64,000 nt of DNA from Jeotgalibacillus campisalis (GCF_000829515.1 NZ_JXRR01000010.1:80640-144639); one strand, 5' to 3'. Numbered from the stretch's first letter, positions 7,396 to 16,227 are shown. Made by a program: numbers and translations. The notes: generated by a model from the letters alone, not told the origin.

Positions 7396-9780
7396 TTGGA
7401 GGGAACAGTCATTTTTTCATCATTGGAATATTATCATTTCAATTTACTGTACATATTTTTAACGATACTGTTCTCTGTGGGGAGCTGTATCGCAGGAGTT
7501 GAGATTAGCAGAAGGGTTAAAGAAGGAAATGGAAACAAGCAGAAAACGCTAATTCTGGGTTCGCTTTTCCTGGGACTTACTTTTGGGCTAACGTATTTTT
7601 TTGTCGCAGCATCAGTAGATCTTCCCTTTACCGTGGCAAATTTCCCGCTGTATATGGTGTCCTATTATGTCCTTGTATCTGCAGCTTCCTATATGGCTTT
7701 ATCGATGGCGCAATTTAACGTTAGCAAAAAAATTCATTATATTGCCGTAAGTATCGTTATTACCCTGTCGATCGTGATTGCTGATTCAGTAGGATTTTAT
7801 ATTCTGTTTAATGAACTAATTAAGGTGACTCCTATCTTTCTTGTGGTCACGATTCTTTTAACGTTAGGGACATCCCTTTCCCTTTTCAGATTCTTAATTC
7901 AAATTACCAATGAACAATTTTCTGAAGTAGCATACAAATGGAAGTTTTTTGGCTGCTGTGCAGCAGGCATGGGGCTTGCAGGAATTCCTTATATCGTTTT
8001 AGTAAGTTTGGTTGATTTTCAAAGTTTTAATGAAGCTGCAGCCGAACCTTATCTGTTCTTATCTCCATTTATTTTTGTGATTGGAGCAAACCTTCTGCTA
8101 ATGCTGGTTCCAGATATATATGGAGATCAGATTTTGCTTCGCAGCACAACTTCCGTTCAATCGTTATTTAATCATAATCCTCTTGCAGTGTTTTCAATTG
8201 ATTTATCAGGGAAGATTATTGATGTTAACGAACAGGCGGAAGCGTTAACAGGTTATTCTAAAAATGAACTGCTGACAATGACGATACGGGACTTTTTTAC
8301 CGGTTCTAAAAAAGAAAGGATTAGGCCAAATGTTAGTTCGATTGTTAACGGCGTTACAACAAATATTGAAACACAGATTCATAAAAAAAGCGGAGAAAAA
8401 GTGTTTGTAAGAATTACGGCGACCCGCACAATTATGACTGGAAAATTAATTGGGGTATACGGGATTGTTGAAGATATAACGGAAAGTAAAAACTCTAAAA
8501 AAACAATTGAATATTTGGCTTATCATGATGAACTCACCGGACTTCCAAATCGAAGAATGGTTAAGCAAATAATGAAAAAACAATGCCGTCAAAATTCAGC
8601 ATACGATATCCTGATTATTGATTTTGATCGATTTAAAAGAATTAATGACAGTTTTGGCCATTCGTTCGGTGACCAATTACTGGTTGAAGTGGGAGAAAAA
8701 CTAGAGCATATAAGTAAGGGGAAGATCACTTTACTAGCGAGGCTGAGTGGAGATGAGTTTTTAATATTGACTGAAAAAAGAAACGGTAAAGAGCTTTCTA
8801 AAATTATTGTGGAGTATTTTAAAAATCCAATGTCGATCAACGGAATTGATCTTGTTTTAAGCGCAAGTATAGGGATTGCCTCTTATCCTGAACATTCGAC
8901 AAATATGGATGAATTGCATCTTTACGCGGATTTGGCCATGTGTGAGTCAAAAACAAAAGGCGGAAATTGCTGGACAAAGTATCAGACTGAATTTTCCACT
9001 GTCTCGGAAAGTAAACTCAGCCTGGAACATGATTTGAGAAAAGCGATTGAAAACCAGGATTTAGTTGTTTATTATCAGCCCAAATACAATCTCAATAATT
9101 CAGTCATCACAGGAGCTGAAGCGTTGCTGCGCTGGAATCATCCTGATCACGGTTTTATTTCACCTGGAGTGTTTATTCCCATTGCAGAAGAAACAAAGCT
9201 AATTGTTCCTCTTGAACGGGACGTCATTCTTAAGGTATGTAAACAGCTTGCTCAATGGAAGAAACAAAAAATAGAGCTGGATCGTGTATCGATTAATCTT
9301 TCAATCGAAAGCATTTTTCAAGAGGATTTTATTGATTATATTCTTAAAATCTTAAAGAAATATGATATAAAAGGTTCTGCCCTTGAATTTGAAATCACTG
9401 AAAGAATCGTTATGAGAAATGAAGAGTACGTGAACAGTACGCTGCAGAAAATGAGAAACCTGGGGATAGAAATCAGCATTGATGACTTTGGCACAGGCTA
9501 CAGTTCCCTTAGCTATCTGCACAAACTTCATGTGGATGTATTAAAAATTGATCAATCGTTTATCAGCAATATTGCGATGAATAAAGCAATCATTTCTGCT
9601 GTGCTTTCAATGGCGAAAAGTCTTGATCTGAAGGTGATTGCTGAAGGAGTCGAAACAAAAGAACAGCTCGAGATGCTGCAGCTTCTCGGATGTGAAGTGG
9701 CACAGGGATTTTATTTTTCCAGACCTGTCCCAACCGATCAATTTGAAGAATTAATGCAGCCGGGTCTTGCTGTATCATAA
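7396..9780 (+). CDS. Membrane MHYT-like/PAS/GGDEF/EAL cyclic-di-GMP protein
   Basis: About 790 residues: seven predicted membrane helices (about 10-240) arranged like an MHYT sensor, a PAS domain (about 255-365), GGDEF (about 375-535) and EAL (about 545-785). The GGDEF signature reads SGDEF, a degenerate form, so cyclase activity is doubtful. The EAL half keeps EALLRW, INLS, EFEITE, DDFGTGYSS, LKIDQSF, AEGVET and AQGF, so c-di-GMP phosphodiesterase activity is likely. The membrane part lacks the Met-His-Tyr-Thr metal ligands of true MHYT domains. The layout matches B. subtilis YkoW. Start is uncertain: the ribosome site GGAGGG (7398-7403) overlaps the first TTG (7396), so translation more probably begins at ATT 7411 or TTG 7423. 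A second GGDEF gene follows 61 bp downstream. Confidence 0.88.
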   Translation: MEGTVIFSSLEYYHFNLLYIFLTILFSVGSCIAGVEISRRVKEGNGNKQKTLILGSLFLGLTFGLTYFFVAASVDLPFTVANFPLYMVSYYVLVSAASYMALSMAQFNVSKKIHYIAVSIVITLSIVIADSVGFYILFNELIKVTPIFLVVTILLTLGTSLSLFRFLIQITNEQFSEVAYKWKFFGCCAAGMGLAGIPYIVLVSLVDFQSFNEAAAEPYLFLSPFIFVIGANLLLMLVPDIYGDQILLRSTTSVQSLFNHNPLAVFSIDLSGKIIDVNEQAEALTGYSKNELLTMTIRDFFTGSKKERIRPNVSSIVNGVTTNIETQIHKKSGEKVFVRITATRTIMTGKLIGVYGIVEDITESKNSKKTIEYLAYHDELTGLPNRRMVKQIMKKQCRQNSAYDILIIDFDRFKRINDSFGHSFGDQLLVEVGEKLEHISKGKITLLARLSGDEFLILTEKRNGKELSKIIVEYFKNPMSINGIDLVLSASIGIASYPEHSTNMDELHLYADLAMCESKTKGGNCWTKYQTEFSTVSESKLSLEHDLRKAIENQDLVVYYQPKYNLNNSVITGAEALLRWNHPDHGFISPGVFIPIAEETKLIVPLERDVILKVCKQLAQWKKQKIELDRVSINLSIESIFQEDFIDYILKILKKYDIKGSALEFEITERIVMRNEEYVNSTLQKMRNLGIEISIDDFGTGYSSLSYLHKLHVDVLKIDQSFISNIAMNKAIISAVLSMAKSLDLKVIAEGVETKEQLEMLQLLGCEVAQGFYFSRPVPTDQFEELMQPGLAVS

Positions 9781-9841
9781 CCTCCTGCTAGAAGCAGTTT
9801 TGTCGCGGATGCAATAAAGTCCACTTTAGATAGGTGATCTG

Positions 9842-10468
9842 ATGAAGATAAAAGGAAGAATTGCTACGATTCTATTAACTGTAGTGATCCAAACTGTTTA
9901 TGTACTCTATTACTATATTACAACTGGTGCTGTAGATCCGATTGGGTGGGCGGGGTATCCGATCCTTGGTGCTATAGCATATCTTACTGGCCTGCAGCAT
10001 GATAAGGCGGTATATTATGCCGAAAAAGATCCGTTAACGAATTTGTATAATCGTCGAGCGATGCTAAAAAAGATCGAGAAAAAAAGAAAAAATAGTTCCG
10101 CCTATTATTTTGTTATGATGATTGACTGCGACGATTTCAAACATATAAATGACAGCCTCGGTCATTCGGCTGGTGATCGCGCCCTGGTGTTAGCAGCGAA
10201 TAAAATTATTCAGTCACTAAAGACAAGGGATTTGGCAGGAAGATGGGGTGGCGATGAATTCATGATTTTTGGAGAAGCTGACGGAATGGAAGAGTGCCGA
10301 ATAAAAGCGGACGAGTATGACCGAAAACTCTCCATACGGTCGAGCAGCGAAGGGCTTCCTGTATTTTCTATTGGAGCAGCCATAGGCAATCCTGGGGATT
10401 CATTTGAAAAAACGGTTATTTGTGCAGATCGTATTATGTATGAAAAGAAAAAGAAACGAAGAAAATAA
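9842..10468 (+). CDS. Membrane-anchored GGDEF diguanylate cyclase
   Basis: A 208-residue protein with one or two N-terminal hydrophobic helices (about 7-50) and a complete GGDEF domain (about 55-205). It carries DPLTNLYNRR, DCDDFKHINDSLGHSAGD and an intact WGGDEF active site, so it should make cyclic-di-GMP from two GTP at the inner face of the membrane. There is no recognisable sensor domain. It lies directly downstream of the EAL protein, giving a putative maker/breaker pair, perhaps co-transcribed as no terminator separates them. Weak Shine-Dalgarno AGGTGAT precedes the ATG. The C terminus is very basic (KKKKRRK). Confidence 0.9.
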   Translation: MKIKGRIATILLTVVIQTVYVLYYYITTGAVDPIGWAGYPILGAIAYLTGLQHDKAVYYAEKDPLTNLYNRRAMLKKIEKKRKNSSAYYFVMMIDCDDFKHINDSLGHSAGDRALVLAANKIIQSLKTRDLAGRWGGDEFMIFGEADGMEECRIKADEYDRKLSIRSSSEGLPVFSIGAAIGNPGDSFEKTVICADRIMYEKKKKRRK

Positions 10469-10846
10469 TTTGAACAGGAGCCTGTGGTTTTGGAAGGACT
10501 AAACGGAAGCGGTAAATACTTCTGAATATTCACTTGACTTCCCATCAGCTTCTGGAATATCATAAATGTAACGACTAAACGAAAGGGTGAAGCGGGTCGA
10601 TGTGGAACTAATCCTATTTTTAGATAAACATTCGGATAAAAAGTGCGTTAGGTTAACGGGAGCAGTCTGTTCTTCCAAACTGACAACTTTTTTATCGTTC
10701 GTTTTCTGAATAGGACTGGTCCATGCACAGAACCCGTGGAAAAAGGGAGAGGTTTCTTTCTTTTGCCTTTGTTCGCCCATGCCTCCTGTTCGGAATTCGA
10801 GCAGGGGGCTTTTTTGTCCCCGAAATACAAAAATGGGGATGATTAC
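10469..10846 (+). promoter_or_regulatory. Attenuator-like leader of the ABC-F gene
   Basis: A gene-free stretch with several regulatory hallmarks. A three-codon ORF ATG TGG AAC TAA (10600-10611) has AAAGGGTG upstream. A terminator hairpin GCCTCCTGTTC...GAGCAGGGGGC with six T lies at 10781-10815, only 31 bases before the start codon. Its 5' arm CTCCTGTTC is complementary to GAACAGGAG at about 10472-10480, a possible antiterminator. After the terminator, TCCCC (10817-10821) can pair with GGGGA (10835-10839), covering the ribosome binding site. Leaders of this kind control VmlR- and Vga-type genes by ribosome stalling; the mechanism here is inferred. Confidence 0.6.
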
Positions 10847-12403
10847 ATGTTACTGCTAGAAGCAAATAAACTTAAAAAATCTGTAAAGGACGTCCTGTTA
10901 TTTGAAGCAGAACAACTGCGTATTTACCGAGGTGACAGGATTGGGCTCGTTGGCCGTAACGGGAGCGGGAAAACAAGTCTTCTCTCAATCCTGACAGGAC
11001 ACGAAAATGCGGAGAGCGGCAGCCTGGTAAGTGATGCTTCCTGCCATCTCCTGCCTCAATTAAAGCGAACAGATACAACCAAAAGCGGTGGAGAGATTAC
11101 GCAGGAATACATTAATTACGCTTTATCCGTAAAAACAGATATTCTTCTGGCGGATGAACCAACCACAAATCTTGATCTAACAAGACTGGCACAGCTTGAA
11201 CAGCAGCTGAAACGGTTTCAGGGTGCTTTGGTGCTTGTTTCTCATGACCGGATGTTCCTTGATGCACTCTGTACGAAAATTTGGGAAATTGATGATCAGA
11301 AAATCAAAGAATATAAAGGGAACTACACAGCATACGCCGCCTTGAAAGAGCAGGAAAAAAGGCAGCATGAAGAAGCGTATGATCAATATGTCAAAAAGAA
11401 AAAGCAACTTGAAGAAGCGATTCGAAAAAAAGAGTTGAAGGCTGAAAGGGCTACAGTAAAACCAAAGGATGGAGGGGTGCAGGCTACAAACTCCAAGCCT
11501 TACTTTGCCAAGAAACAAAAAAAGCTGCAAAAAACAGCAAGTACGCTGGAGACGAAGATCGAACAAATGGAAGAGGTTGAAAAGCCCCGGCACCATGCTC
11601 CTATAAAAATGAATCTGCCCAATGAAGAAGCCATTACTAACAGAAATGTTGTGACTGTCGACTCCTATGAACAGTCGGCAGGGCAGAAGTTTTTATATCG
11701 CACTTCCCCTTTCCGAATCAAGGGAGGAGAAAAGGTCGCAATCATTGGAGAAAATGGCAGTGGAAAAACAACCTTCCTGCGAAGTTTAATGGGTAATGAG
11801 CAGGCAGCTGTATTTTCACCGGCTGTAAGGGCAGGATACTTTAGTCAAAATCTTGATATTTTACAAACAGATAAAACAATTCTTGAAAATGTAATGGAAT
11901 CGTCTGTTCATCCGCAGGATTTAATCCGCACTGTACTTGCTCGTCTTCATTTTTATAGAGAAGATGTGTTCAAACCCATTCATGTATTGAGCGGGGGAGA
12001 ACGGGTGAAGGCTGCATTTGCTAAGGTTTTTCTAAGTGAACTGAATTTGCTGATATTAGATGAACCGACAAATTATCTTGATATTGAAGCGGTTGAGGCA
12101 TTAGAGCAACTGTTGATCGACTTTAGCGGGACAGTAGTATTTGTTTCTCATGACCGGCGTCTGATTGAAAAGGTGGCAGAGAAAATGATCGTTATCAAGG
12201 ACAATCATTTATCATTGTTTGAGGGAGGCTATCGTGAATATCATCAACCAAAACCAGAGACAACGCGTGATTCAAGAGAAGACGACCTCATGAAACTGGA
12301 AATGAAACTATCTGAAGTGCTCAGCAGACTCAGTTTGAATCCGAGTGAAGAGCTAGATCGGGAATTTAAAAAACTAATTGAACTGAAAAAACAATTAACC
12401 TAG
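10847..12403 (+). CDS. ABC-F ribosomal protection protein (Vga/VmlR-like)
   Basis: A 518-residue soluble protein with two ATP-binding domains and no membrane segments. NBD1: Walker A GRNGSGKT at 36-43, an early degenerate signature SGGE at 80-83 after LLPQLK, Walker B LLADEPTTNLD near 100. A long charged interdomain linker (about 185-250) leads to NBD2: GENGSGKTT, LSGGER, LLILDEPTNYLD and SHDRRL. The very short gap between Walker A and signature in NBD1 is typical of the Vga/VmlR/Msr group, which displaces lincosamides, streptogramins A, pleuromutilins or macrolides from the ribosome. Which antibiotics apply cannot be told. The start at 10847 is chosen because the upstream 37 codons cross the leader terminator. 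Expression is probably induced through that leader. Confidence 0.88.
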   Translation: MLLLEANKLKKSVKDVLLFEAEQLRIYRGDRIGLVGRNGSGKTSLLSILTGHENAESGSLVSDASCHLLPQLKRTDTTKSGGEITQEYINYALSVKTDILLADEPTTNLDLTRLAQLEQQLKRFQGALVLVSHDRMFLDALCTKIWEIDDQKIKEYKGNYTAYAALKEQEKRQHEEAYDQYVKKKKQLEEAIRKKELKAERATVKPKDGGVQATNSKPYFAKKQKKLQKTASTLETKIEQMEEVEKPRHHAPIKMNLPNEEAITNRNVVTVDSYEQSAGQKFLYRTSPFRIKGGEKVAIIGENGSGKTTFLRSLMGNEQAAVFSPAVRAGYFSQNLDILQTDKTILENVMESSVHPQDLIRTVLARLHFYREDVFKPIHVLSGGERVKAAFAKVFLSELNLLILDEPTNYLDIEAVEALEQLLIDFSGTVVFVSHDRRLIEKVAEKMIVIKDNHLSLFEGGYREYHQPKPETTRDSREDDLMKLEMKLSEVLSRLSLNPSEELDREFKKLIELKKQLT

Positions 12404-12470
12404 GTCTATTCGGTTTTTAGTGAGGGTTGTTCAATTAAGGTATATTCAGATCGAAAATATGAAAAGAGGT

Positions 12471-12534
12471 TTGAACGCCCCCCACGTACTCGCTTACGCT
12501 CACTTGAAGTGAGGGATTTCTCGCCGTTTTTAGA
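12471..12534. mobile_element. Relic resembling an IS200/IS605-family right end
   Basis: The segment GAACGCCCCCCACGTACTCG...CACTTGAAGTGAGGG...TTTCTCGCCGTTTTTA resembles the subterminal hairpin and 3' guide-RNA region found at the right end of Bacillus IS200/IS605 elements. No tnpA or tnpB coding sequence is nearby, so this would be a solo end. The identification rests on remembered sequence likeness only. Confidence 0.4.
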
Positions 12535-12561
12535 TAGAATAATGGTAAAAAAAGAGTAAAT

Positions 12562-12579
12562 AATACCACAGAGGGTATT
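12562..12579. promoter_or_regulatory. Palindrome resembling a CsoR-family operator before DUF302 gene
   Basis: AATACC-ACAGAG-GGTATT, perfect 6-bp arms, 36 bases before the DUF302 start codon. The ATACC...GGTAT form resembles operators of CsoR/FrmR-type repressors. No csoR gene is in the window. Confidence 0.4.
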
Positions 12580-12614
12580 GCACTAGTAACGTTAAAAAGG
12601 AAAGGAGAGGTTAT

Positions 12615-13001
12615 ATGTTTCATTATACAGTTGAAACGAACCAAAATATCTCTGAGGCGATTCAATCGCTGGAGCAGCAATTAAGTGAAGAGCAGTTTGG
12701 GGTTCTGTGGCAATTTGATCTTCAGGGCAAGCTTCAGGAAAAAGGATTGGATTTCAATCAGCCTTATCATGTACTTGAGGTGTGCAATCCAAAAGAAGCA
12801 AAAAGTGTATTAGAAGAAAATCTGCTTGCAGGCTACTTTCTTCCTTGTAAGATTGTCGTTTATGAAGAAGAGGGCAAAACAAAAATCGGAATGCCAAAGC
12901 CAAGCGCATTAGTGAGCATGCTTGAAGATGAAGAGGTAAAGAAAATGGCGGCGAGTATAGAGAACCGCCTGATTATGTGTATGAATAAAGCTGTTGCTTA
13001 A
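12615..13001 (+). CDS. DUF302 domain protein
   Basis: A 128-residue cytoplasmic protein. DUF302 proteins have a small alpha/beta fold of unknown function, often encoded near copper or redox genes. The family pattern is seen in the N-terminal helix (ISEAIQSLEQQLSEEQFGVL), the WQFDLQGKLQEKG turn, YHVLEVCNP near residue 55, and the LPCKIVVYEEEGKTKIG strand near 77-93. Two conserved cysteines (in VCNP and LPCK) are present. AAAGGAGAGG lies eight bases before the ATG. The gene is transcribed alone: an attenuator-controlled ABC-F gene is upstream and a strong terminator at 13038-13069 follows. A palindrome at 12562-12579 may be its operator. Confidence 0.8.
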   Translation: MFHYTVETNQNISEAIQSLEQQLSEEQFGVLWQFDLQGKLQEKGLDFNQPYHVLEVCNPKEAKSVLEENLLAGYFLPCKIVVYEEEGKTKIGMPKPSALVSMLEDEEVKKMAASIENRLIMCMNKAVA

Positions 13002-13037
13002 AGAAGATCTTGTTAGAATTGCTGAAATGATTATCAT

Positions 13038-13069
13038 AAAAATCCGGCGCATAGCGTGCCGGATTTTTA
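13038..13069 (+). terminator. Terminator after DUF302 gene
   Basis: AAAATCCGGC gcatagcgt GCCGGATTTTT hairpin with T run. Confidence 0.85.
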
Positions 13070-13209
13070 TGTGATAATGCACAACCAGAGGCTTAAGCAA
13101 GGTTTTTTTGAGGTGTCCGTCATCATCATCCTTTTGACCGTTTTTTTGCATAGTAAAGAAATTTTTACATACACATGGAGGATGATGATATAGAAAGGGG
13201 GATCCAGCA

Positions 13210-15054
13210 ATGTGCGGTATTACAGGGTGGGTGGATTGGAACAGGGATCTCATGAATGAAGAAGATGTGATGAAAAAGATGGTAAAGACCCTGGGGAAAC
13301 GAGGACCTGATGCCTCTGCAATTAGTAAAACGCCGCGTTCACTTTTGGGGCATACCCGTCTTGTCGTAGTGGATCCGGCAGGCGGTGCTCAGCCAATGAA
13401 AAGGAAAAAAGAAAAAGAGGAATACACCCTCGTCTACAATGGCGAGCTTTATAATACAGACGAAGTGCGTGCGGAGCTTATAAAAAAAGGATATGCTTTT
13501 CAATCTCATTCAGATACAGAAGTTTTGCTTACTGCTTATATAGAATGGAAAGAAGATTGCTTAAACCATTTTAACGGCATTTTCGCCTTTGCTGTTTGGA
13601 ATCAGACAAAGGAAGAATTATTTCTGGCTCGCGATCGTTTAGGAGTTAAGCCATTATTTTACCGGCATGACGGTTCTTCCCTTCTTTTTGGGTCGGAGTT
13701 AAAAGCTATATTGGCACATCCGGATGTAGAAGCGGAAATAGATGAAGAAGGTCTTCAGGAACTGTTTGGTTTAGGTCCTGCACGAACACCTGGATATGGA
13801 GTGTTTAAAGGCATTCACGAACTTCGGCCTGCCCATGCTATGGTGTTTAACCGAAATGGACTAAAGAAATGGCGGTATTGGAATGTTAAAAGTGAAGAGC
13901 ATCCACACTCTGTTGAAGAAACTTCCAGGCATGTACATGATCTTCTGAAAGACGCTGTGGAACGGCAATTAGTCGCAGATGTCCCGGTGTGCACTTTTCT
14001 GTCAGGGGGTGTAGATTCGAGTGCAATAAGTGCATTTGCCTCGGATTTTATGCAAAGAGAAGGCAGAGGGGCACTCAACACCTATTCAATTGACTATGAG
14101 CAAAACAGTCATTACTTTAAAGCAAGTGCCTTTCAGCCAAATGAAGATGGACCTGCGATTCAGTTAATGCAGCATTTTTTAGGTTCCGCTCACCATTCAT
14201 CTGTCATGAGTAACGAACTGCTTGCAAAGCGGCTTGACGACGCCATGAAGATGCGCGATTTGCCTGGCATGGCGGATGTAGATTCGTCCCTTTTGTGGTT
14301 CTGTGAAGAAATTAAATCCAATTTCACAGTTGGATTATCAGGGGAATGTGCGGATGAGATATTTGGCGGCTATCCCTGGTTTTATAAAGAAGAACTTCTT
14401 AATGCCGGAGGGTTCCCATGGATGAGGTCTCAAAAAGAAAGGGAGGGACTTCTTGTACCTGAATGGCAGAACAAATTGCATCTTACGGAATATGCAGAAC
14501 AACGATACAGGGAAATGATTGCAGAAACTCCCTATCTTGATGGAGAATCAGAGAAAGAAACGCGCCGGAGGGAAATGTCTTATATAAATATGATTTCGTT
14601 TATGACCACTTTGCTTGATCGAAAAGACCGAATGAGCATGGGGGCAAGTCTTGAGGTGCGTGTCCCGTTTGCAGATCATCGGTTAGTAGAGTATGCATGG
14701 AATATCCCCTGGAGTATGAAGATGCTCAATGGACAGGAAAAGGGGATTTTGCGCAAAGCGTTGGAAGGCACACTCCCGCTGCAAATTTTGTACCGTAAAA
14801 AAAGTCCGTATCCTAAAACCCATCACCCTGTGTATGCCAGGGCAGTAACAGCTAGGCTAAAAGAAATCATAAACCGCCCGTCTGCTCCATTGTTAACCTT
14901 TTTCTCACATAAAAAACTGCAGGAGCTTGTCGACACACAAGGGTCCTCTTTTCAAGGACCATGGTTTGGACAGCTTATGTCCGGTCCGCAATTAATTGCT
15001 CACTTAGTTCAAATGAACAGCTGGTTTGAAAAATATAATGTAAAGATTGTTTAA
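13210..15054 (+). CDS. asnB: Asparagine synthetase (glutamine-hydrolysing)
   Basis: A 614-residue cytoplasmic enzyme that makes asparagine from aspartate, ATP and glutamine. The N-terminal class II glutamine amidotransferase domain begins MCGITGWVDW, with Cys2 as nucleophile after Met removal, then RGPD near 32 and YNGELYN near 79. The C-terminal synthetase domain (about 215-600) has the pyrophosphate-binding SGGVDSS, GLSGECADEIFGGY, and LDRKDRMSMGASLEVRVPF. The length and the MCGITGWVD start best match the AsnO (YisO) form of B. subtilis, whose expression is linked to sporulation, rather than the longer vegetative AsnB. AAAGGGGGATC precedes the ATG. It appears monocistronic, closed by a hairpin at 15069-15095. 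Confidence 0.93.
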   Translation: MCGITGWVDWNRDLMNEEDVMKKMVKTLGKRGPDASAISKTPRSLLGHTRLVVVDPAGGAQPMKRKKEKEEYTLVYNGELYNTDEVRAELIKKGYAFQSHSDTEVLLTAYIEWKEDCLNHFNGIFAFAVWNQTKEELFLARDRLGVKPLFYRHDGSSLLFGSELKAILAHPDVEAEIDEEGLQELFGLGPARTPGYGVFKGIHELRPAHAMVFNRNGLKKWRYWNVKSEEHPHSVEETSRHVHDLLKDAVERQLVADVPVCTFLSGGVDSSAISAFASDFMQREGRGALNTYSIDYEQNSHYFKASAFQPNEDGPAIQLMQHFLGSAHHSSVMSNELLAKRLDDAMKMRDLPGMADVDSSLLWFCEEIKSNFTVGLSGECADEIFGGYPWFYKEELLNAGGFPWMRSQKEREGLLVPEWQNKLHLTEYAEQRYREMIAETPYLDGESEKETRRREMSYINMISFMTTLLDRKDRMSMGASLEVRVPFADHRLVEYAWNIPWSMKMLNGQEKGILRKALEGTLPLQILYRKKSPYPKTHHPVYARAVTARLKEIINRPSAPLLTFFSHKKLQELVDTQGSSFQGPWFGQLMSGPQLIAHLVQMNSWFEKYNVKIV

Positions 15055-15068
15055 AAAGATGAAATGTG

Positions 15069-15095
15069 AGAACTGCTGATGCGGTTCTTTTTTTT
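15069..15095 (+). terminator. Terminator after asparagine synthetase gene
   Basis: AGAACtGCtgatGCgGTTCT hairpin followed by a run of T. Confidence 0.75.
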
Positions 15096-15185
15096 ATACA
15101 AAAAGTGCAAAAAGCAGTTTATAAATTAGGGGTGGAAAAAAAGGGAGAAACAAGTAAAGTTTATTTTAGAGAGGAGTGACAGAAA

Positions 15186-15644
15186 ATGTATCAATATTAT
15201 AATGGACTGATTATTAGAGAAGGCACGACAGATGTTCCCGCAGTACAGGTGAAAAAGCTATTTGAAGAAGCTGGCTGGATAAGAGAAGTTCCGAAATGGC
15301 AAATGGAGAAATTCTCATTGATTTTTGAACACGCTTCCTGGGCATTTACTGTATGGAATGATGAAGAAATGGTAGGAATGGTAAGGGTTGTTTCTGACAA
15401 AATAATGATGGGTACTATTATGGATCTGGTGGTGCAAAAAAATTGGCAGGGAAAAGGCATAGGTCAAAAACTCGTCTCACTATGTGTTGCAAAGCTCCCT
15501 CATGGAGATTGGTTTGCTCATACATCATCGGCAAATTTTGACTTTTACAAACGCTGCGGTTTTGAAGTGAAAGATCTGAGCAAAAATGGGACATGTGTAT
15601 ATTATGGTTACATTCAAGCAAAAAAAGATGGACATCGGCTGTAA
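15186..15644 (+). CDS. GNAT family N-acetyltransferase
   Basis: A 152-residue single-domain acetyltransferase. The acetyl-CoA binding motif is visible as VVQKNWQGKGIGQKLVSL near residues 80-97 (Q-x-x-G-x-G), followed by the C-terminal SANFDFYKRCGFEV segment. Such enzymes transfer acetyl from acetyl-CoA to an amine; the acceptor is not readable. GAGAGGAG precedes the ATG. It stands alone between asnB and a convergent GNAT gene. Confidence 0.85.
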   Translation: MYQYYNGLIIREGTTDVPAVQVKKLFEEAGWIREVPKWQMEKFSLIFEHASWAFTVWNDEEMVGMVRVVSDKIMMGTIMDLVVQKNWQGKGIGQKLVSLCVAKLPHGDWFAHTSSANFDFYKRCGFEVKDLSKNGTCVYYGYIQAKKDGHRL

Positions 15645-15732
15645 TTGTTACTCATCGGTTGAGAAACTCACTTGATCTTTTTCATTCATTCAAACAGATC
15701 CTGCAGCAGAATGTCCCGCTGCAGGAAATCGG

Positions 15733-16227
15733 TTAAGAATTTAAAATCAATTGATAAAAGTGCACATCCTGCCATTGATCAAACTTATAGCCCACCTCTT
15801 TAAAACATCCTGCAAATTCAAAGCCGAATTTTTCATGAAGCTTTACACTTGCCTCATTGCCGCCGGTTATGCCGCCAATTACTACATGATGGTCAAGTTT
15901 AGCTGCACGAAGCAAAATTTCTTCCATCAGTAACTTCCCAATGCCTTTACCCTGATAGTCAGAAGAGATGTAAATAGAAAGCTCTACTGTATCTGAATAG
16001 GCTTCTTTGTCCCTAAAAGGGCTTAAACTGCTGTAACCTGCAACTTTACCATCTAGTTCTGCGACAAGTAACGGATGGCGTCCCCCGTACTTATTAAACC
16101 ATGCCTGTCTTTCTTCAATGGTTTGTCTGCGCAAATCAAATGTCGCGACAGTTTTTTCTATCGCCTCATTATAAATCGCCGCCATTTCAGTAAGATCCTT
16201 CTGTTGTGCTTCTCGTATGCTGACCAT
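15733..16227 (-). CDS. GNAT N-acetyltransferase, phosphinothricin/methionine sulfone type (PAT-like)
   Basis: A 164-residue acetyltransferase of the PAT subgroup. The acetyl-CoA site reads SIYISSDYQGKGIGKLLMEE near residues 84-103, and the C-terminal part contains GGITGGNEASVKLHEKFGF, VGYKFDQWQDVHFYQ, which is characteristic of PAT/YwnH-like enzymes acetylating the amino group of phosphinothricin or methionine sulfone-like compounds. The actual substrate in this host is unknown. Divergent from nothing nearby; the 366-bp region beyond its start (16228-16593) carries no gene. Convergent with the upstream GNAT gene, with a CCTGCAGC/GCTGCAGG hairpin (15700-15727) between them. Confidence 0.85.
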   Translation of the reverse strand: MVSIREAQQKDLTEMAAIYNEAIEKTVATFDLRRQTIEERQAWFNKYGGRHPLLVAELDGKVAGYSSLSPFRDKEAYSDTVELSIYISSDYQGKGIGKLLMEEILLRAAKLDHHVVIGGITGGNEASVKLHEKFGFEFAGCFKEVGYKFDQWQDVHFYQLILNS

